From Spirodela intermedia (lineage: Eukaryota; Streptophyta; Magnoliopsida; Alismatales; Araceae), in NCBI GenBank assembly GCA_902729315.2, contig LR746264.1, positions 2,465,378-2,529,377 of the forward strand: a stretch of DNA of 64,000 nt. The letters are read 5' to 3'. The position numbers and the translations under genes are program-made. Shown one piece after another: positions 45,948 to 56,999 of this stretch (positions are counted from its first letter, which is position 1; every line of letters starts with the position of its first letter). The notes below the pieces were generated by a model. The model did no database searches, was not told the DNA's origin, and saw only the letters and a list, made by a program, of their open reading frames with translations.

Positions 45948-48900
45948 TCAGTTGAGATCATAGACTGCGATATATGGCATCAAGACAGAGCCAATCCACA
46001 GTTTCCCATCCTTCTCCTCCACCTCACTACATGCCCTGACAACCTTCCCCTCCCTGTCCTCCAGGATCTTCAGCAGCTGCCCATCAGGTCCATACTTTGC
46101 GATCACACCCTGTAGCCGGCCTCCAATGTGCAGCAGGAAATGTTGCCGGGGAGTGATGGGGAGATTCAGCAGGAGCTTCCTCAGCCGAGGGAAGAGGGAG
46201 GAGAGGTGAGAGTATAGGTTGCGCCGGCAGTGTATTGCCACCCAGAACTCGCCTGCCTCATTGGTCCTCACATTGTCAGGGAAGCCGGGGAGGATGGCAA
46301 ATGTCTCTGTGGTCCCTGCCTTCTCCCCCTTCAGCCAATACTTGGTCAACCTGCCCAATAATTTGCGACCAACTTAGGTAAGTACATTTCTAGCAGCAGC
46401 AGAATAATCTTGATTAGCATAGCCTGGTGTTGAGAGCGAGGCCAGGGGGGGTTCACAGGCATGAGAGCAACCTGCCACGGGAGCCCTCACAGAAAACCAG
46501 GAAGGTCCTGTCCTTGCTTATGGAAACGCCATTGGAGAACTGAAGGTTCCGAACGAGAACAGAGGTTTCCTTGGTCACGGGGTTGTACTTCAACAATCGG
46601 CCTGAGGGCTCGGCAGTGAAGACGAGCTGCATGAAATTCCTGAAAGCACAGGAAACAGACGTTAAGGGGGGAATAGTTATGTATCAGCAGATGACCGGGG
46701 CTTGTTTACAGCTCCACCAATGTTTCATAAAGTTCACACTATAGTGCGAGAAAGTATCATCCGATGGGCCAAAGTTTGTGCAGAGAGGAAAATAAATCAC
46801 AGTTCACACCTTCCTCCCTAGTCAGACGCCAATGCCAATAGTTTTAGTGACCAATAAAGGTCACAGACTGACAGCAGTAATTTCCTACATTTCTTATGAA
46901 AACTTAAATTCTTCATTTTTAACGGGGCAATCAATCCATTCCACAAGAAAGCAAGATAAAAAACTATACCACGTGGAAGAAAATTCCCAAATCCAGAATT
47001 GAATGATAAAAACACCAGATATAGCATCTACATAGGGTTCCATCTAGCGCAACACAATGTGGAAATAGAAATGGATGCAAAAGGCACCAAGATTACAGTG
47101 CATGGCACTAATATTTTCTTCCAATGCAGCGCAACTGTGAGAGAATGCATCGTTGAAGCATAATTGAGAAAGTGAGATGAGCACACCTCCTTTGATAAGT
47201 CGTGCTGCTGTCAGTGAAGTACACATTCCCTTCGTCATCAATGTCCAAGTCATTTGTAAACCCCAGTGGTTCACCTTCAGCTTCAGTGGTGAGGGTCGTA
47301 GCCAGCCCTCCTTCGGGCCCAACTTTCAACAGCCCAAAATAAGCATCAGCAATGTACATATCTCCAGATTTCTTGTCAAAGCGGAGACCCAAGGGTCGTC
47401 CACAGATGTGCTCGTTCTTTAAGTAAAGCATTGGTGAAGGTTTGGGATCACATAGCTCTGACCTACAAAATAATTCAAAAGAAACCAAAATAAAAATAAT
47501 TAATATAAGAACGTCAAAGCAAGGGCTTTCCAAGACCTTCCGCCAAATATTAAGAACGTCCTAATTTTTTGTGCAGAAGAATTAGTTTTTTCAATGTTTT
47601 GGAATAATAAGAGCGACTAAGCATGAAACCCATTGAAAGGCTAAACAGAGACAAATTATGATGCACCAAGGTAAAAGCAAGTCCATAATGGCTCTAAGGA
47701 CGGGCACACAGCTTTCCTTCCCACCTGACCTCACAAGGGTCTGTAGGGGAATGATCAAGTTAGCTGAGGGAAGTTGGTGATTAGCTTCATGGGCTAATTG
47801 ATGGGGTGGCATGCATTCAATGGAAAATTCGAGGACTTCTCATGGCTACCATGGATTATACAGGATAAGGGTTGTGTCCAGCATGCAAGCTCTAATTTCA
47901 TCAACTATAAGTAATATAAAAAATTTATTGCTCATCATCACCGAAGAATCACACAGACCAGAGATATAAGGAGGCTGCTCATTCGGTTCCAGCAGGAGAA
48001 ACGAGCTAGCAGTTATACGTGCATAGATCTCATTCTTGTCCAGCTATGGCCATGGCCATAAACAACGGCACAACGTTATGAGGGTCTTCTTTTAGATGAA
48101 GGCGGCATTGCACTCTCACTGTAATAAGTGTGCCACTCCCGAATACAGTAGAGACCCAAAGAGCTTCTCCAGTTCGAGTCCATGATCCTTCATAAAATCA
48201 ATTTTTCTACAATGACAGTAGTCCACGCAGAAATTATGAGATTATGAGAGAACCTCAAGCAATGGTAATACATATAAAAAAATCTCGGGCTAAACCCAAA
48301 AAGATCCATTAAACTAATGGGTCCATACGACCTCTATCTTGAAGAAGACGTCTTCCAAGACTTTCCCAAGCTACTGAGGAACTAACTGGGCAGTCAAATT
48401 CGGAAGCAATTGAGAACGAGTGAAGTTTACCCTTCTCCGCGTATGACCAGTTAACGGGTAAATAACCCACCCTCTCTCATGATAAGCTCATCACAGAGTA
48501 TGACGCTCAAGAAGATGATAAAGTTCAGGAATTTGGACATTTAAGTCAAATCAGCAGGACACTAATCCAAGATACCCCACACCTTCAGGTGTACGTTCAG
48601 ACGGTACCCTCAACCGAGCAGAGCAAATTTTGGGCTTTTTGGCATACATAGAAAGCCCAAAATATCTACCTTCGTAACATAACTATCTGCTACAGTTTCA
48701 TGTTGAATAATTTGATCGTCCAGCTAGAGAGCAGTTGGTTGTAATCGCAACGGACCTATTCATTTAAATACAGCTCACCCACTGTGGAGATTTTTATTAA
48801 CTCACATATTTAAATCCATCCCATTTAAACGTCTCTTAGAACAGTGGGATTGATTACTCCGACATGGCACCTCAGCTCATACCGACCGAGACGTTTGACC

Positions 48901-49450
48901 AGATCTAAATGTAGAGACGACAAAATTTTCCCGGGAGCTTCGACTGGAAAACGTCAGATATTTTAGTACAAAAAAAAACAGACAACTCCTTGACGCCCGG
49001 GGGGAGGAAACAGGGATTAATAAATAAAGAAATAAACAAATAGATATAGCGGAATCCAAACTGAGTATTTGCTCCGCTGTAGCTCGGAGAGGAATCTTTC
49101 GAAGAGATGGGAAATCACCTGTTGGGGGAAGTGTAGGCGAAGTCAGTCCAGGAGTTGCCATCCCAGAAGAGAACCCTCCCGTCGGCGACGCCCGCGTAGG
49201 GCCCCCTCCCCTTCGGATCGAAGACCACGCTCTCGGGGCCCTGCACCTGGCCCAGGAATCGCAGCTCCGCCTTCTGGAGCAGGTTCTCCGCGTCCTGCGC
49301 CGTGGGAAGCTCCGACCACGGGGGCTGGTCTACCGGGTACACCTCGAACCCCGGGAACCCCACCATTGCGCCCCTCTTGAAGGGATCAAGTCCGCAGTAC
49401 ACCGCCACAGCCAGGAACACGCCGGCGAGAGCAACCAACACCCGTGCCAT
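45948..49450 (-). CDS. SSL: Strictosidine synthase-like protein (six-bladed propeller)
   Basis: Four exons in phase: 49450-49119, 47462-47187, 46639-46472 and 46350-45948; 392 residues, typical for the family. The N-terminus MARVLVALAGVFLAVAVYCG is a signal anchor or signal peptide, pointing to the secretory pathway. Family landmarks are QGPESVVFDPKGRGPYAGVA, GRPLGLRFDKKSGDMYIADA, FTNDLDIDDEGNVYFTDSST, QFSNGVSISKDRTFLVFCEG and GFPDNVRTNEAGEFWVAIHC. True strictosidine synthase condenses tryptamine and secologanin, but most plant homologues, like this type and the animal adipocyte plasma-membrane-associated protein, lack that activity and their substrates are unknown. All three introns interrupt an Arg codon after AG. 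The first intron is 1.66 kb with no other gene seen. Confidence 0.92.
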
Positions 49451-50626
49451 CCCCACTCACCAGCTCTGCGACAGAACGATAGAGAGTAAAGCGGAGCTCC
49501 TGTTAGTGGACGATGGTGAATAAATCTGTGGCAGTCGGCATTTGCGCAGAAGTCTCGCGAAGAAGAAATTATTTAATAATTACGGGTATAAGTGAGCGAC
49601 CGTAGAAGCCATAATTAGTTTATTAAGGTTATTTAATAATTTTCTTAGCTTGGTTGTTGACGGAGAGGAAGATCGTGGTAGGTGCGAAACGTGAGGCTGA
49701 TGGGCGGTTGGGTTTACGTACCCTGTCCAACCGTTCAACATTTAATAATTACAATAATTGAATCTTGTATTTGAGACATACCCCTTCGGTGTTCATAACC
49801 ATTTAAGAAATATCATGATAATAGCGACAACATTTTAGAACCTTGATGGAATATTATATTTGAGAAATACTCATTCGATGTTAATGGGCCCGGTACTGCC
49901 CAAGCGCTCCAAGGGCCACATTCTCCCGAGGACATCCGCGGCCCAGTTCGGTGTGGTTTTACGACTTACCCGCCTCGACCTGTTCAAGATTTAATATTTA
50001 CCACTATTGAAACTAATATTTGATAAATACTCTGATATTAATGGACCCGGTGACGCCCATGGGCTCCAAGGCCCACATCCTCTCGACGATCTCCTCCGGT
50101 TCAGTGCAGATTTACGACGTACCGTTCAATATTTAGTAAATACCATTATTGGATCTCATATTTGAGATATACCCCCTCGATATTTATGGGCTCCGTAACG
50201 GCTAAGCACTCCAAGGCCCATGTTATCTCGAGGATCTACTCGGCCCGGCCCAACCGGGCCAGCCCAACCCAGGCAGTCTCTCTTCGATATTTATGGATCT
50301 GACTCGTATTCTCATCTCACAAGTCGAAGTAAATAAGAGAGAGAGAGAGAGAGAGAGAGGGCAGTAGCACTTCATCAACTTCTTCGTGACGGATACAATT
50401 TTCTTCTTGGGAAGGGGGGATGGGATGATCAGCTCTAAGACAAAAAGGGAAATGGGATAGAGGTAGAAGAAGAAGAGAGGAATACAGGAATGATATGATG
50501 ATATGATATGATATGATAGGATAGGATGCGAAGAGATATCCGACCTAAGCAAGACCCACGACACGGAAAGGCGAGAGGGCAGGGCCCCGGGAGAAGAGGT
50601 GCATAATAAATAGGAATAGGTCAGGT
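49451..50626. other. Intergenic between SSL promoter and methionine synthase 3' end
   Basis: Contains the SSL promoter/5'UTR, the degenerate tandem repeat, a GA tract at 50336-50359 and a pentanucleotide-like (ATGAT) array at 50491-50518. No coding region recognised. Confidence 0.65.
49700..50270. repeat. Degenerate tandem repeat, about four units of roughly 120-160 bp
   Basis: Units share 'ttcaacatttaataattac...', 'atatttgagaaatac', 'tcgatgttaatgggcccggt' and 'ctccaaggcccacat...ctcgagga' in the same order. Similar strings recur near 49740, 49860-49960, 49990-50100 and 50130-50240. It lies upstream of the SSL gene and downstream of methionine synthase. Confidence 0.75.
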
Positions 50627-53600
50627 TTAGTGGGCGCTGGCGAGCTCAGCGCGGAGGAGCTTGGCGGCCTGGACCATTGCGGTGAGGGCGGGGACGACCT
50701 CGGCGTACTTGCGGGTCTTGAGGCCGCAGTCGGGGTTGACCCAGAGGATGTTGTTGTCGAGCACCGCCAGCATCTTGTTGATCCGGTCGGCGATCTCCTC
50801 CGCAGAGGGGATACGCGGGGAGTGGATGTCGTAGACCCCCGGGCCGATGCCGGCGCCGTACTTGACGCCCTCGCGGAACACCGCCAGGAGCTTCTCGTCG
50901 GAGCGCGAGTTCTCGATGGTGATCACGTCCGCGTCCATGTCGATGATCGAGAGGATGATGTCGTTGAAGTTGGAGTAGCACATGTGGGTGTGGATCTGCA
51001 GATCGCACGGGAACAAGCATTGAGAGGTTAGGTTCCGGTTGACGCCGTTGGATTCAAGGGGAAGAGAGGGGAGGGGTGTGGTCGAGTGGGGTTACCTGCG
51101 TGGTGTCCTTGACGCCGCAGTTGGTGATCCGGAAGGAGTGGACGGCCCAGTCCAGATAGAAGGCCTGCTCGGACTTGCGGAGGGGAAGGCCCTCTCTCAG
51201 GGCGGCCTCGTCGATCTGGATGACCTGGATGCCGGCGGCCTCGAGATCCTCCACCTCGTTCTTGATGGCCAGGGCGATCTGGTAGCAGGTCTCGAACCTG
51301 GGAGGTGGCGAAAGAGGGTCACGGCTCTGCGTGGCCGGAGGAGAGAATCCAGAGCCGGGGGCGAGCCTCACCTGGGTTGGTCGTCCCTGACGAAAGACCA
51401 GTTGAGGATGGTGACCGGGCCGGTGAGCATGCCCTTCATGGGGCGGTCGGTCATGCTCTGGGCGAGGCTGGACCAGAAGACGGTCATGGGGTTGGGGCGG
51501 CTCACGTCGCCGTAGATGATCGGCGGCTTGACACACCGCGACCCGTAGGACTGGACCCAGCCGTTGGCCGAGAACGCGAACCCGGAGAGCTGCTCGCCGA
51601 AGTACTCGACCATGTCGTTCCTCTGCGTGATTAGAAAAAGGCCGAGTCAAGTCAGTTTCTCTCCTCGTTCAAGGTCGCAGCCCACTCGCAGCCACTTCTC
51701 TCATCACATCACATCACCTCGGGTTCTCCGTGGACGAGGACATCGATATCGAGATCCTCCTGGAGCTTGACGACTTTCTTAATCTCCTCCTTGATGGCCG
51801 CAATGTACTCCTCCTCGGTGATCCTAGAAAGGAAAGAAAAAGGAGAATGTCGTCGAGAAATTAGTGACAACTTCTGGGGATGCAACTGTCTTCTGGTTAG
51901 CTCTTTTCTAAGGTCGCGTACTTGTTTGCCTTGAACTCACGGCGGACCCGTCGGAGCTCAATGGTCTGAGGGAAGGACCCAATGGTGGTGGTGGGAAGAT
52001 GGGGAAGGTTGAGCTTCTTCTGCTGCGCATCCAATCTAGCGCTGACATTTGTTGCCCTGCGATGGTCAGACCCCCTCAACGCAGCGGCCTACACAGCACA
52101 AGATCAAAACTCTTCGTTAAGGAAACAAGTGTTACGCCATATGTGGGCTGAGTGGGCAACGACTTTCCTAAACAATGCTTACAGCTTTCTGGACCGCCTC
52201 ATTTGTAACCCTGGGGGATGACCTCCTCGAAGCTAAGGCAGCCGCGTTAGCTGAGAAAAACGCCTGAACATTCCAAACGTAAAATTGAGCCATCTTGCCC
52301 TCTGCGTAATATGATAGATAGATAATACAAAGTCTCTCACTCGGATCTACTCTAGTTCCAAGAGAATACTACATCGATAGTATTAATACCTCATTCTTCT
52401 GTCCAGCCAATGACTTGGCCAGGGCATCCACTTCAACAACCTTCTGAGCAGCAAAAGCAAGCCACGATTTGATTTCATCGTCCAACTTGGTCTCATTTAT
52501 CAAGTCCACAGCAGTGTGAGTGAGAGAGCACGAAGTGGAGACAACAAGCTTGTCTGTCAAAAAGCAACAGAAGATGAGTGATGAGCAGCACATTTCAACA
52601 ACCCCTAAAGCCAGAATGCAAATGAAGATATAACCACCTTTGCCAACAATGGCCTCGAGGGATTCGAGGGTGGCCAAGGATGCAACTAGATCATTGGCCC
52701 AAATGTTCCTGCCATCAACAACTCCAGCAAAAAGGTACTTGCCGGCGGGGAAGTCACACTTAATCAGATCCAGAGTTTTGGTTCCACGAACAAGATCAAA
52801 GCCAAATGCAGAGACGCCATTCAACGAGGTGAGAGTCCTAAAGGAAAACGAAATCAGCGGCAAATGATTTAGTTACCGTGCAAAAAGTGACATTGCAAAC
52901 TGGGGAATATGGGATAGAAGACAAGGAAACAACTGCAACTGACTTGTAAGCCTCGGCAGGAACATCAGCAAAGTAGGTCTCAATAAGCACATTCAAACCA
53001 GACAATGAAGATTCCAATTCAGAGTAAGCCTGTGTGAAAGCCTCCAGCTTTTGGGCGTCAAGATCCAAGACGAGAGTGGGCTCGTCAAATTGAATCCATG
53101 AAGCACCGGCTTCCTTGAGTTCAGCAATAACCTCCCTGTGCATAACACAGCTCTGGTTACCAACCATGGATCGAAGCAAACAACGCACATATGGTGAACT
53201 TAACACCAAAGACTGGACAAGTTGGAATTCTTACTTGTAGATGGACAGAACACTTCCCAGCAAAGACAGGGTAGAGAACGATTTTTCTACTCCCTTTGCA
53301 GGCTTTGACAGCAACAAGTAGGTCACTGGCCCAACAAGAACAGGAACTGTATCGATCCCAAGCTGTACCAAAAACACAGTGAAAATATGAGAGGTTAGCA
53401 ATGAAAAAAAAACTCACAGGATGAGGAGAAGGTAAAACAAATGTTTAACAATTAAAATGCAGCAGAGAAATATGGATGAATCTGGACTTTGTATTGTTCT
53501 TCATTTGAGAGATGTTCAATTTACGTGGGTGAAACTTGAGAACAATCTCGAAGTCAAATGAATGCCAGAACAAAAGACAAATCAAGATAGGCGTGGATTT

Positions 53601-54263
53601 ATGAATGATCACTTATTCAAACCCAATGCCATTAACACACATGAGTATAAAGCTGAGGACAAAATTTGCTGCTCACTGAACGAAAAATGTGTGACATTGT
53701 CACTTACAGCTTTAGCCTCCTTATATTCAGACACAGCCTTGTGAGAACCATAGGAGAACTTTGTGTGTGGCCCAAGCTCGGGGACAATGTAATGGCTGAA
53801 CCAGAGAAAACAAAGAACGTTTAACGCATTTGATGAGACAATGTAAAGGTAACTGCGGTTAAGACTTATATGAAAAAGAACATTACGAATAGATGGTCTC
53901 ATGGATAACTCACTAGTTCGTGTCAAACCACTTGGTCATCTCCATAGCAGGCAAAGAGGCGTTACCCCTAGCCATGGAGAAGTAGATTTCGTGCCCAATC
54001 TCTCCACCCGTGTAACCATATCTTTCAGGGACAGCACCGAGCATTGCCGTGGTGTCAAGTACAAGGTCATAGTACGAGAAGGTATTGCTGGGAATGTACT
54101 TGATCCCGGCGTCAGCCATCTGCTTCCAGATGGAGGCCCTCAGGTCGGTAGCAACCTTCTGTAAATCCTCAACCGTGCTCTTCTTGTCCCAGAAGGACTC
54201 CAAGGCAAACTTGAGCTCTCTCTTGGGTCCCATGCGAGGGTATCCAACGATGTGGGACGCCAT
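50627..54263 (-). CDS. METE: Cobalamin-independent methionine synthase (MetE type)
   Basis: Twelve exons in phase: 54263-53914, 53795-53708, 53362-53235, 53135-52944, 52837-52638, 52553-52390, 52263-52183, 52088-51922, 51823-51718, 51622-51372, 51297-51096 and 50995-50627. The product is 765 residues, exactly the usual plant length. The enzyme moves the methyl group of 5-methyltetrahydrofolate polyglutamate to homocysteine, making methionine and feeding S-adenosylmethionine synthesis. N-terminal [20 protein letters not shown], mid [11 protein letters not shown], and the catalytic barrel with zinc ligands in THMCYSNF (His, Cys), [10 protein letters not shown] (Glu) and NPDCGLKTR (Cys). No transit peptide is present, so the cytosolic isoform is likely. 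Ending in ASAH rather than a typical AAK is a minor variation. No defect seen. Confidence 0.97.
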
Positions 54264-54265
54264 CT

Positions 54266-55234
54266 CTGGTCAACGACAATATAAAAGGTTAAGAATATAT
54301 TTATCTCAATAAGTATACCTGGCAGTAAACCTCAAAGGAAGATCTCCCAACAAATATCATCAGATGCGAGACCAGAAAAGTCATCGTCAGATTTATAACT
54401 AAAGAGTAAGGCAGAATTAAAAAAACGAGGCAAAGAGAAAACACCATACAACAAGAGATCTCCAGCAGACGATGACAGAAAGTGGGCCATGAGGGAGTGC
54501 AGACCACACTGGGCATAATTTCGAAGCCTCACATGCATTTATAATAAAAACAACAACTCGGTGGATTCAAAGATATGATAAAAAACACGTCCAGTGCCCC
54601 CAGATCTGTACTACGAGTGACTGGAGGAAACACAGATCTCATCCCACAATCACAACCAGAGGAAGACAACTGGGAAATTTGGCCTAGATCTCTATTGCTC
54701 TGATGAGCTTCGATCAGATATAAGAACCAAATGAATATGCATCGATCCTTTTACCATCCTCGCCACCCAAACCAGATCTCAAACAACTGTGAACGGTAAA
54801 TCTAGGACCACGAAAAAGAGTAGCCAACCAACTCGATGTGCTTTGCCCAGAAAACTCTCACCATCGATGAATCTACATAAACCAAAATCCGACCAGAATG
54901 ACGCAGAACAAGGACTCAAAACGCGAACCAAACATAAGAAAAGATGGACTTTAAGAAAAACAAGAATCAGATCTGATCCTTTCCTGCCTAAAATCATCAA
55001 AAAGCATCACAACAGCAGCCACCTTTGGGTTTGAGTAGGCCGCAGGAACAACAAGAGACGAAATCGCCAGATCTAGTCAGATCTGAACACACCAGAAGAA
55101 GGATCTAAAGGTTCGGAAGAAGACGCAGAAGGAGAAGGAGAAGGAGAAGAAGAAGAAGAAGAAGAAGAAGAAGAAGAAAGACAAAGAGACGGAGAAGGAG
55201 AATGAGAGAGAGAGAGACGCAAGGGAACCATTAC
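54266..55234 (-). other. 5'UTR leader intron of methionine synthase
   Basis: On the minus strand GGAG/GTAATGG marks a donor after 55235, and GACCAG/AGATGG an acceptor two bases before the ATG codon (exon resumes at 54265). This gives a 969-bp leader intron. Such introns are common in plant methionine synthase genes. No other gene was found inside. Confidence 0.7.
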
Positions 55235-55362
55235 CTCCTCGGAGGAGGGGGGGGATCTGCTAAGTGCTCTGGCCTGGATCTCGATGGGAACAGGCTGCAG
55301 CAGCGTTACAGTACAGAAGGGCAGTCCGAGAGGCGCGAATCTGAGAGGGAGCCGTTCATCCA

Positions 55363-55370
55363 TATTTATA
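55363..55370 (-). promoter_or_regulatory. TATA box of methionine synthase
   Basis: TATAAATA on the minus strand, ~130 bp before the leader-intron donor, predicting a start near 55335. The proposed leader exon contains GA and GAA repeats (55135-55215 lies just inside the intron). Confidence 0.7.
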
Positions 55371-55379
55371 GACTCCCAC

Positions 55380-56318
55380 CCACCCCCACCCTCTCTCTCT
55401 CTCTCTCAGAGTGACGGGAACAAAGGAGAGGGGTGGGGTGCGTGTCCACATGCGAGTGGTGGAGGAAGAAAAGGAGGCCACGCTGGAGCGGGCCCCACAG
55501 TGACGGAGAAGGTTGGTGAGACCCCTGACGGAGTCGGTGGGTGCTGATTCCCCCGCTGGAGCTCCAAATCTATCCTTTAACCCCTGTTAAAGGATTCACT
55601 CCGATTCTAGTATTCGTTTGTCCAGCTCTGAGCGGCTGTCCGGCCCCTTTATTTCTTCATTATTGACGGTAACAACCCGATTAGATGTCCTCTAACGTTT
55701 ACGGTTCGGATCAAATTCGGATTCGGGTATCCTTTTTCCGACGTCCCCCTCACCAACGGTGGAGATGGTCGCCGGCGGCGGCGGCGGCGGCGGCGCCACC
55801 AACTCCGCCATCGCCCTCGCCAGCGGTTGTGATGGTTGGTAGAGGGCGGGAGAGAGAGAGAGGGACTCAGAGAGCTTCCTGGGGTCGGGAGCGACGGCCG
55901 CCCGCAACCCGCTCCGCTGACCGCGCACGAGAGAAACAAATCGAGCTAGCTGTTTGGCGCAGCTGCGTGGGGAATCCCCTCGTCTGTTCCTTCCCATGAG
56001 GCTTATGACCTGATGAAATTGCCGGGTCCACGGAGGAAAGCATGGGGCCCGCAGTGTGGTGTACGAGGACTAACAGTACACGAAAGTGCAGCCACCGTTG
56101 CACGATGTTTGGAAAACTCTCGGAGTAGTGGAACCAACTTCCAATTTGGAAAATATTTAAACAATATGGATTAAAAATGGCCCCAAACAGGAAGCTCACC
56201 AAGCCCCGCGTCAGCGAGAGAGCGAGAGAGCGAGATAGATACAGAGAGAGAGAGGGAGGCACAGTATGGAGCAAGGAGAAGGCGGTGTCCTTGCGGTGGA
56301 GAGAGTATGGAACCCTTC
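55380..56318. other. Promoter of methionine synthase and 3' flank of the dehydrin gene
   Basis: Upstream of the TATA box this region includes a CT tract (55390-55408), a (GCC)n-like run near 55775-55800, and a dispersed repeat copy (next entry). No protein-coding gene recognised. Confidence 0.55.
55685..56020. repeat. Dispersed repeat, copy 1
   Basis: Shares with 63690-63970 the ordered blocks 'attcgggtatccttt', GC-rich filler with 'gccggcg', 'ctccgctgac', 'gagaaacaa..tcgagct', 'gctgcgtggggaatc' and 'cccatgaggcttatga'. It resembles neither LTR of the window's elements. Confidence 0.8.
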
Positions 56319-56720
56319 CTACTCGGCGATGACAGATTCGAGCAAGTCGAGGAGAAATCCGAAGCGTCCCCCTCCCTCCTCCCCTCCCTCCTCCCCTCCC
56401 TCCTCCCCTCCCTCCTCCTCCTCTTCCTCCTCCTCTTCGTCCTCCTCGCCTTCCCCCTCGCCTCCCCCCTCACCTTCCTCCTCGCCCTCCTTCTTTTCCT
56501 TCTTGTCCTTCTTCTTCTTCATCTTTTTCTTCTTCTCCTCCTCCCCGTGGCCCAGGTTGTGGAGTTTCTCCTTGATCTTCTCCCTCAGGCCTCCTCCCTC
56601 CTCTTCGCCGTGACCCAAATGGTGGATCTTCTCCTTGATCTTCTCCACAAGGGCTCCTCCCTCCTCCTCCTTGTGGCGGAGCTTCTCCTTGATCTTATCC
56701 GTGATCTTCCCCATCCCCAT
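56319..56720 (-). CDS. Dehydrin with K-segment-like repeats and acidic tail; normal start codon missing
   Basis: From ATG 56720 the frame gives 133 residues. It has three K-segment-like motifs (KITDKIKEKLRH, LVEKIKEKIHHLGHG, LREKIKEKLHNLGHG), a lysine block (KKKKMKKKKDKKEKK) and a Glu/Gly-rich tail from GGA/GAG repeats, like the HIRD11/KnS dehydrins. These are hydrophilic, disordered stress proteins that protect membranes and bind metals. Upstream in the same frame lies AGIIHKIEKAPHVGGEHKEG, the classical dehydrin N-terminus, but the expected ATG reads AAG at 56792-56790 and no ATG occurs between it and the TATA box. Either the protein starts 24 residues late, a non-AUG start is used, or a base is wrong in the sequence. 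Confidence 0.82.
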   Translation of the reverse strand: MGMGKITDKIKEKLRHKEEEGGALVEKIKEKIHHLGHGEEEGGGLREKIKEKLHNLGHGEEEKKKKMKKKKDKKEKKEGEEEGEGGGEGEGEEDEEEEEEEEEGGEEGGEEGGEEGGGRFGFLLDLLESVIAE

Positions 56721-56850
56721 CAGTCCTCCTCCCTCCTTGTGCTCGCCGCCAACGTGGGGCGCCTTCTCGATCTTGTGGATGATTCCCGCCTTCTCGCTCT
56801 CTGTCTCTCTGTCCCTCTCCTCTTATCTCCCCCTTTCTCGTTCGCCCCTC

Positions 56851-56857
56851 ATTTATA
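56851..56857 (-). promoter_or_regulatory. TATA box of the dehydrin gene
   Basis: CTATAAATG on the minus strand, about 60 bp before the degraded start and 131 bp before the first ATG, fits a dehydrin core promoter. Confidence 0.65.
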
Positions 56858-56999
56858 GGTTCTTTGGCTTGGGACCAAGGAAGCATGAAGAGGATGAGAA
56901 TAGCGTCAAAACCCACAGGTCTCGCTTGGAGATGCTTCCCATTTATGACGAGAATCAGTCAGGTACTGCTATTCGTACCCCCTCATCGCTTTATTTCCC

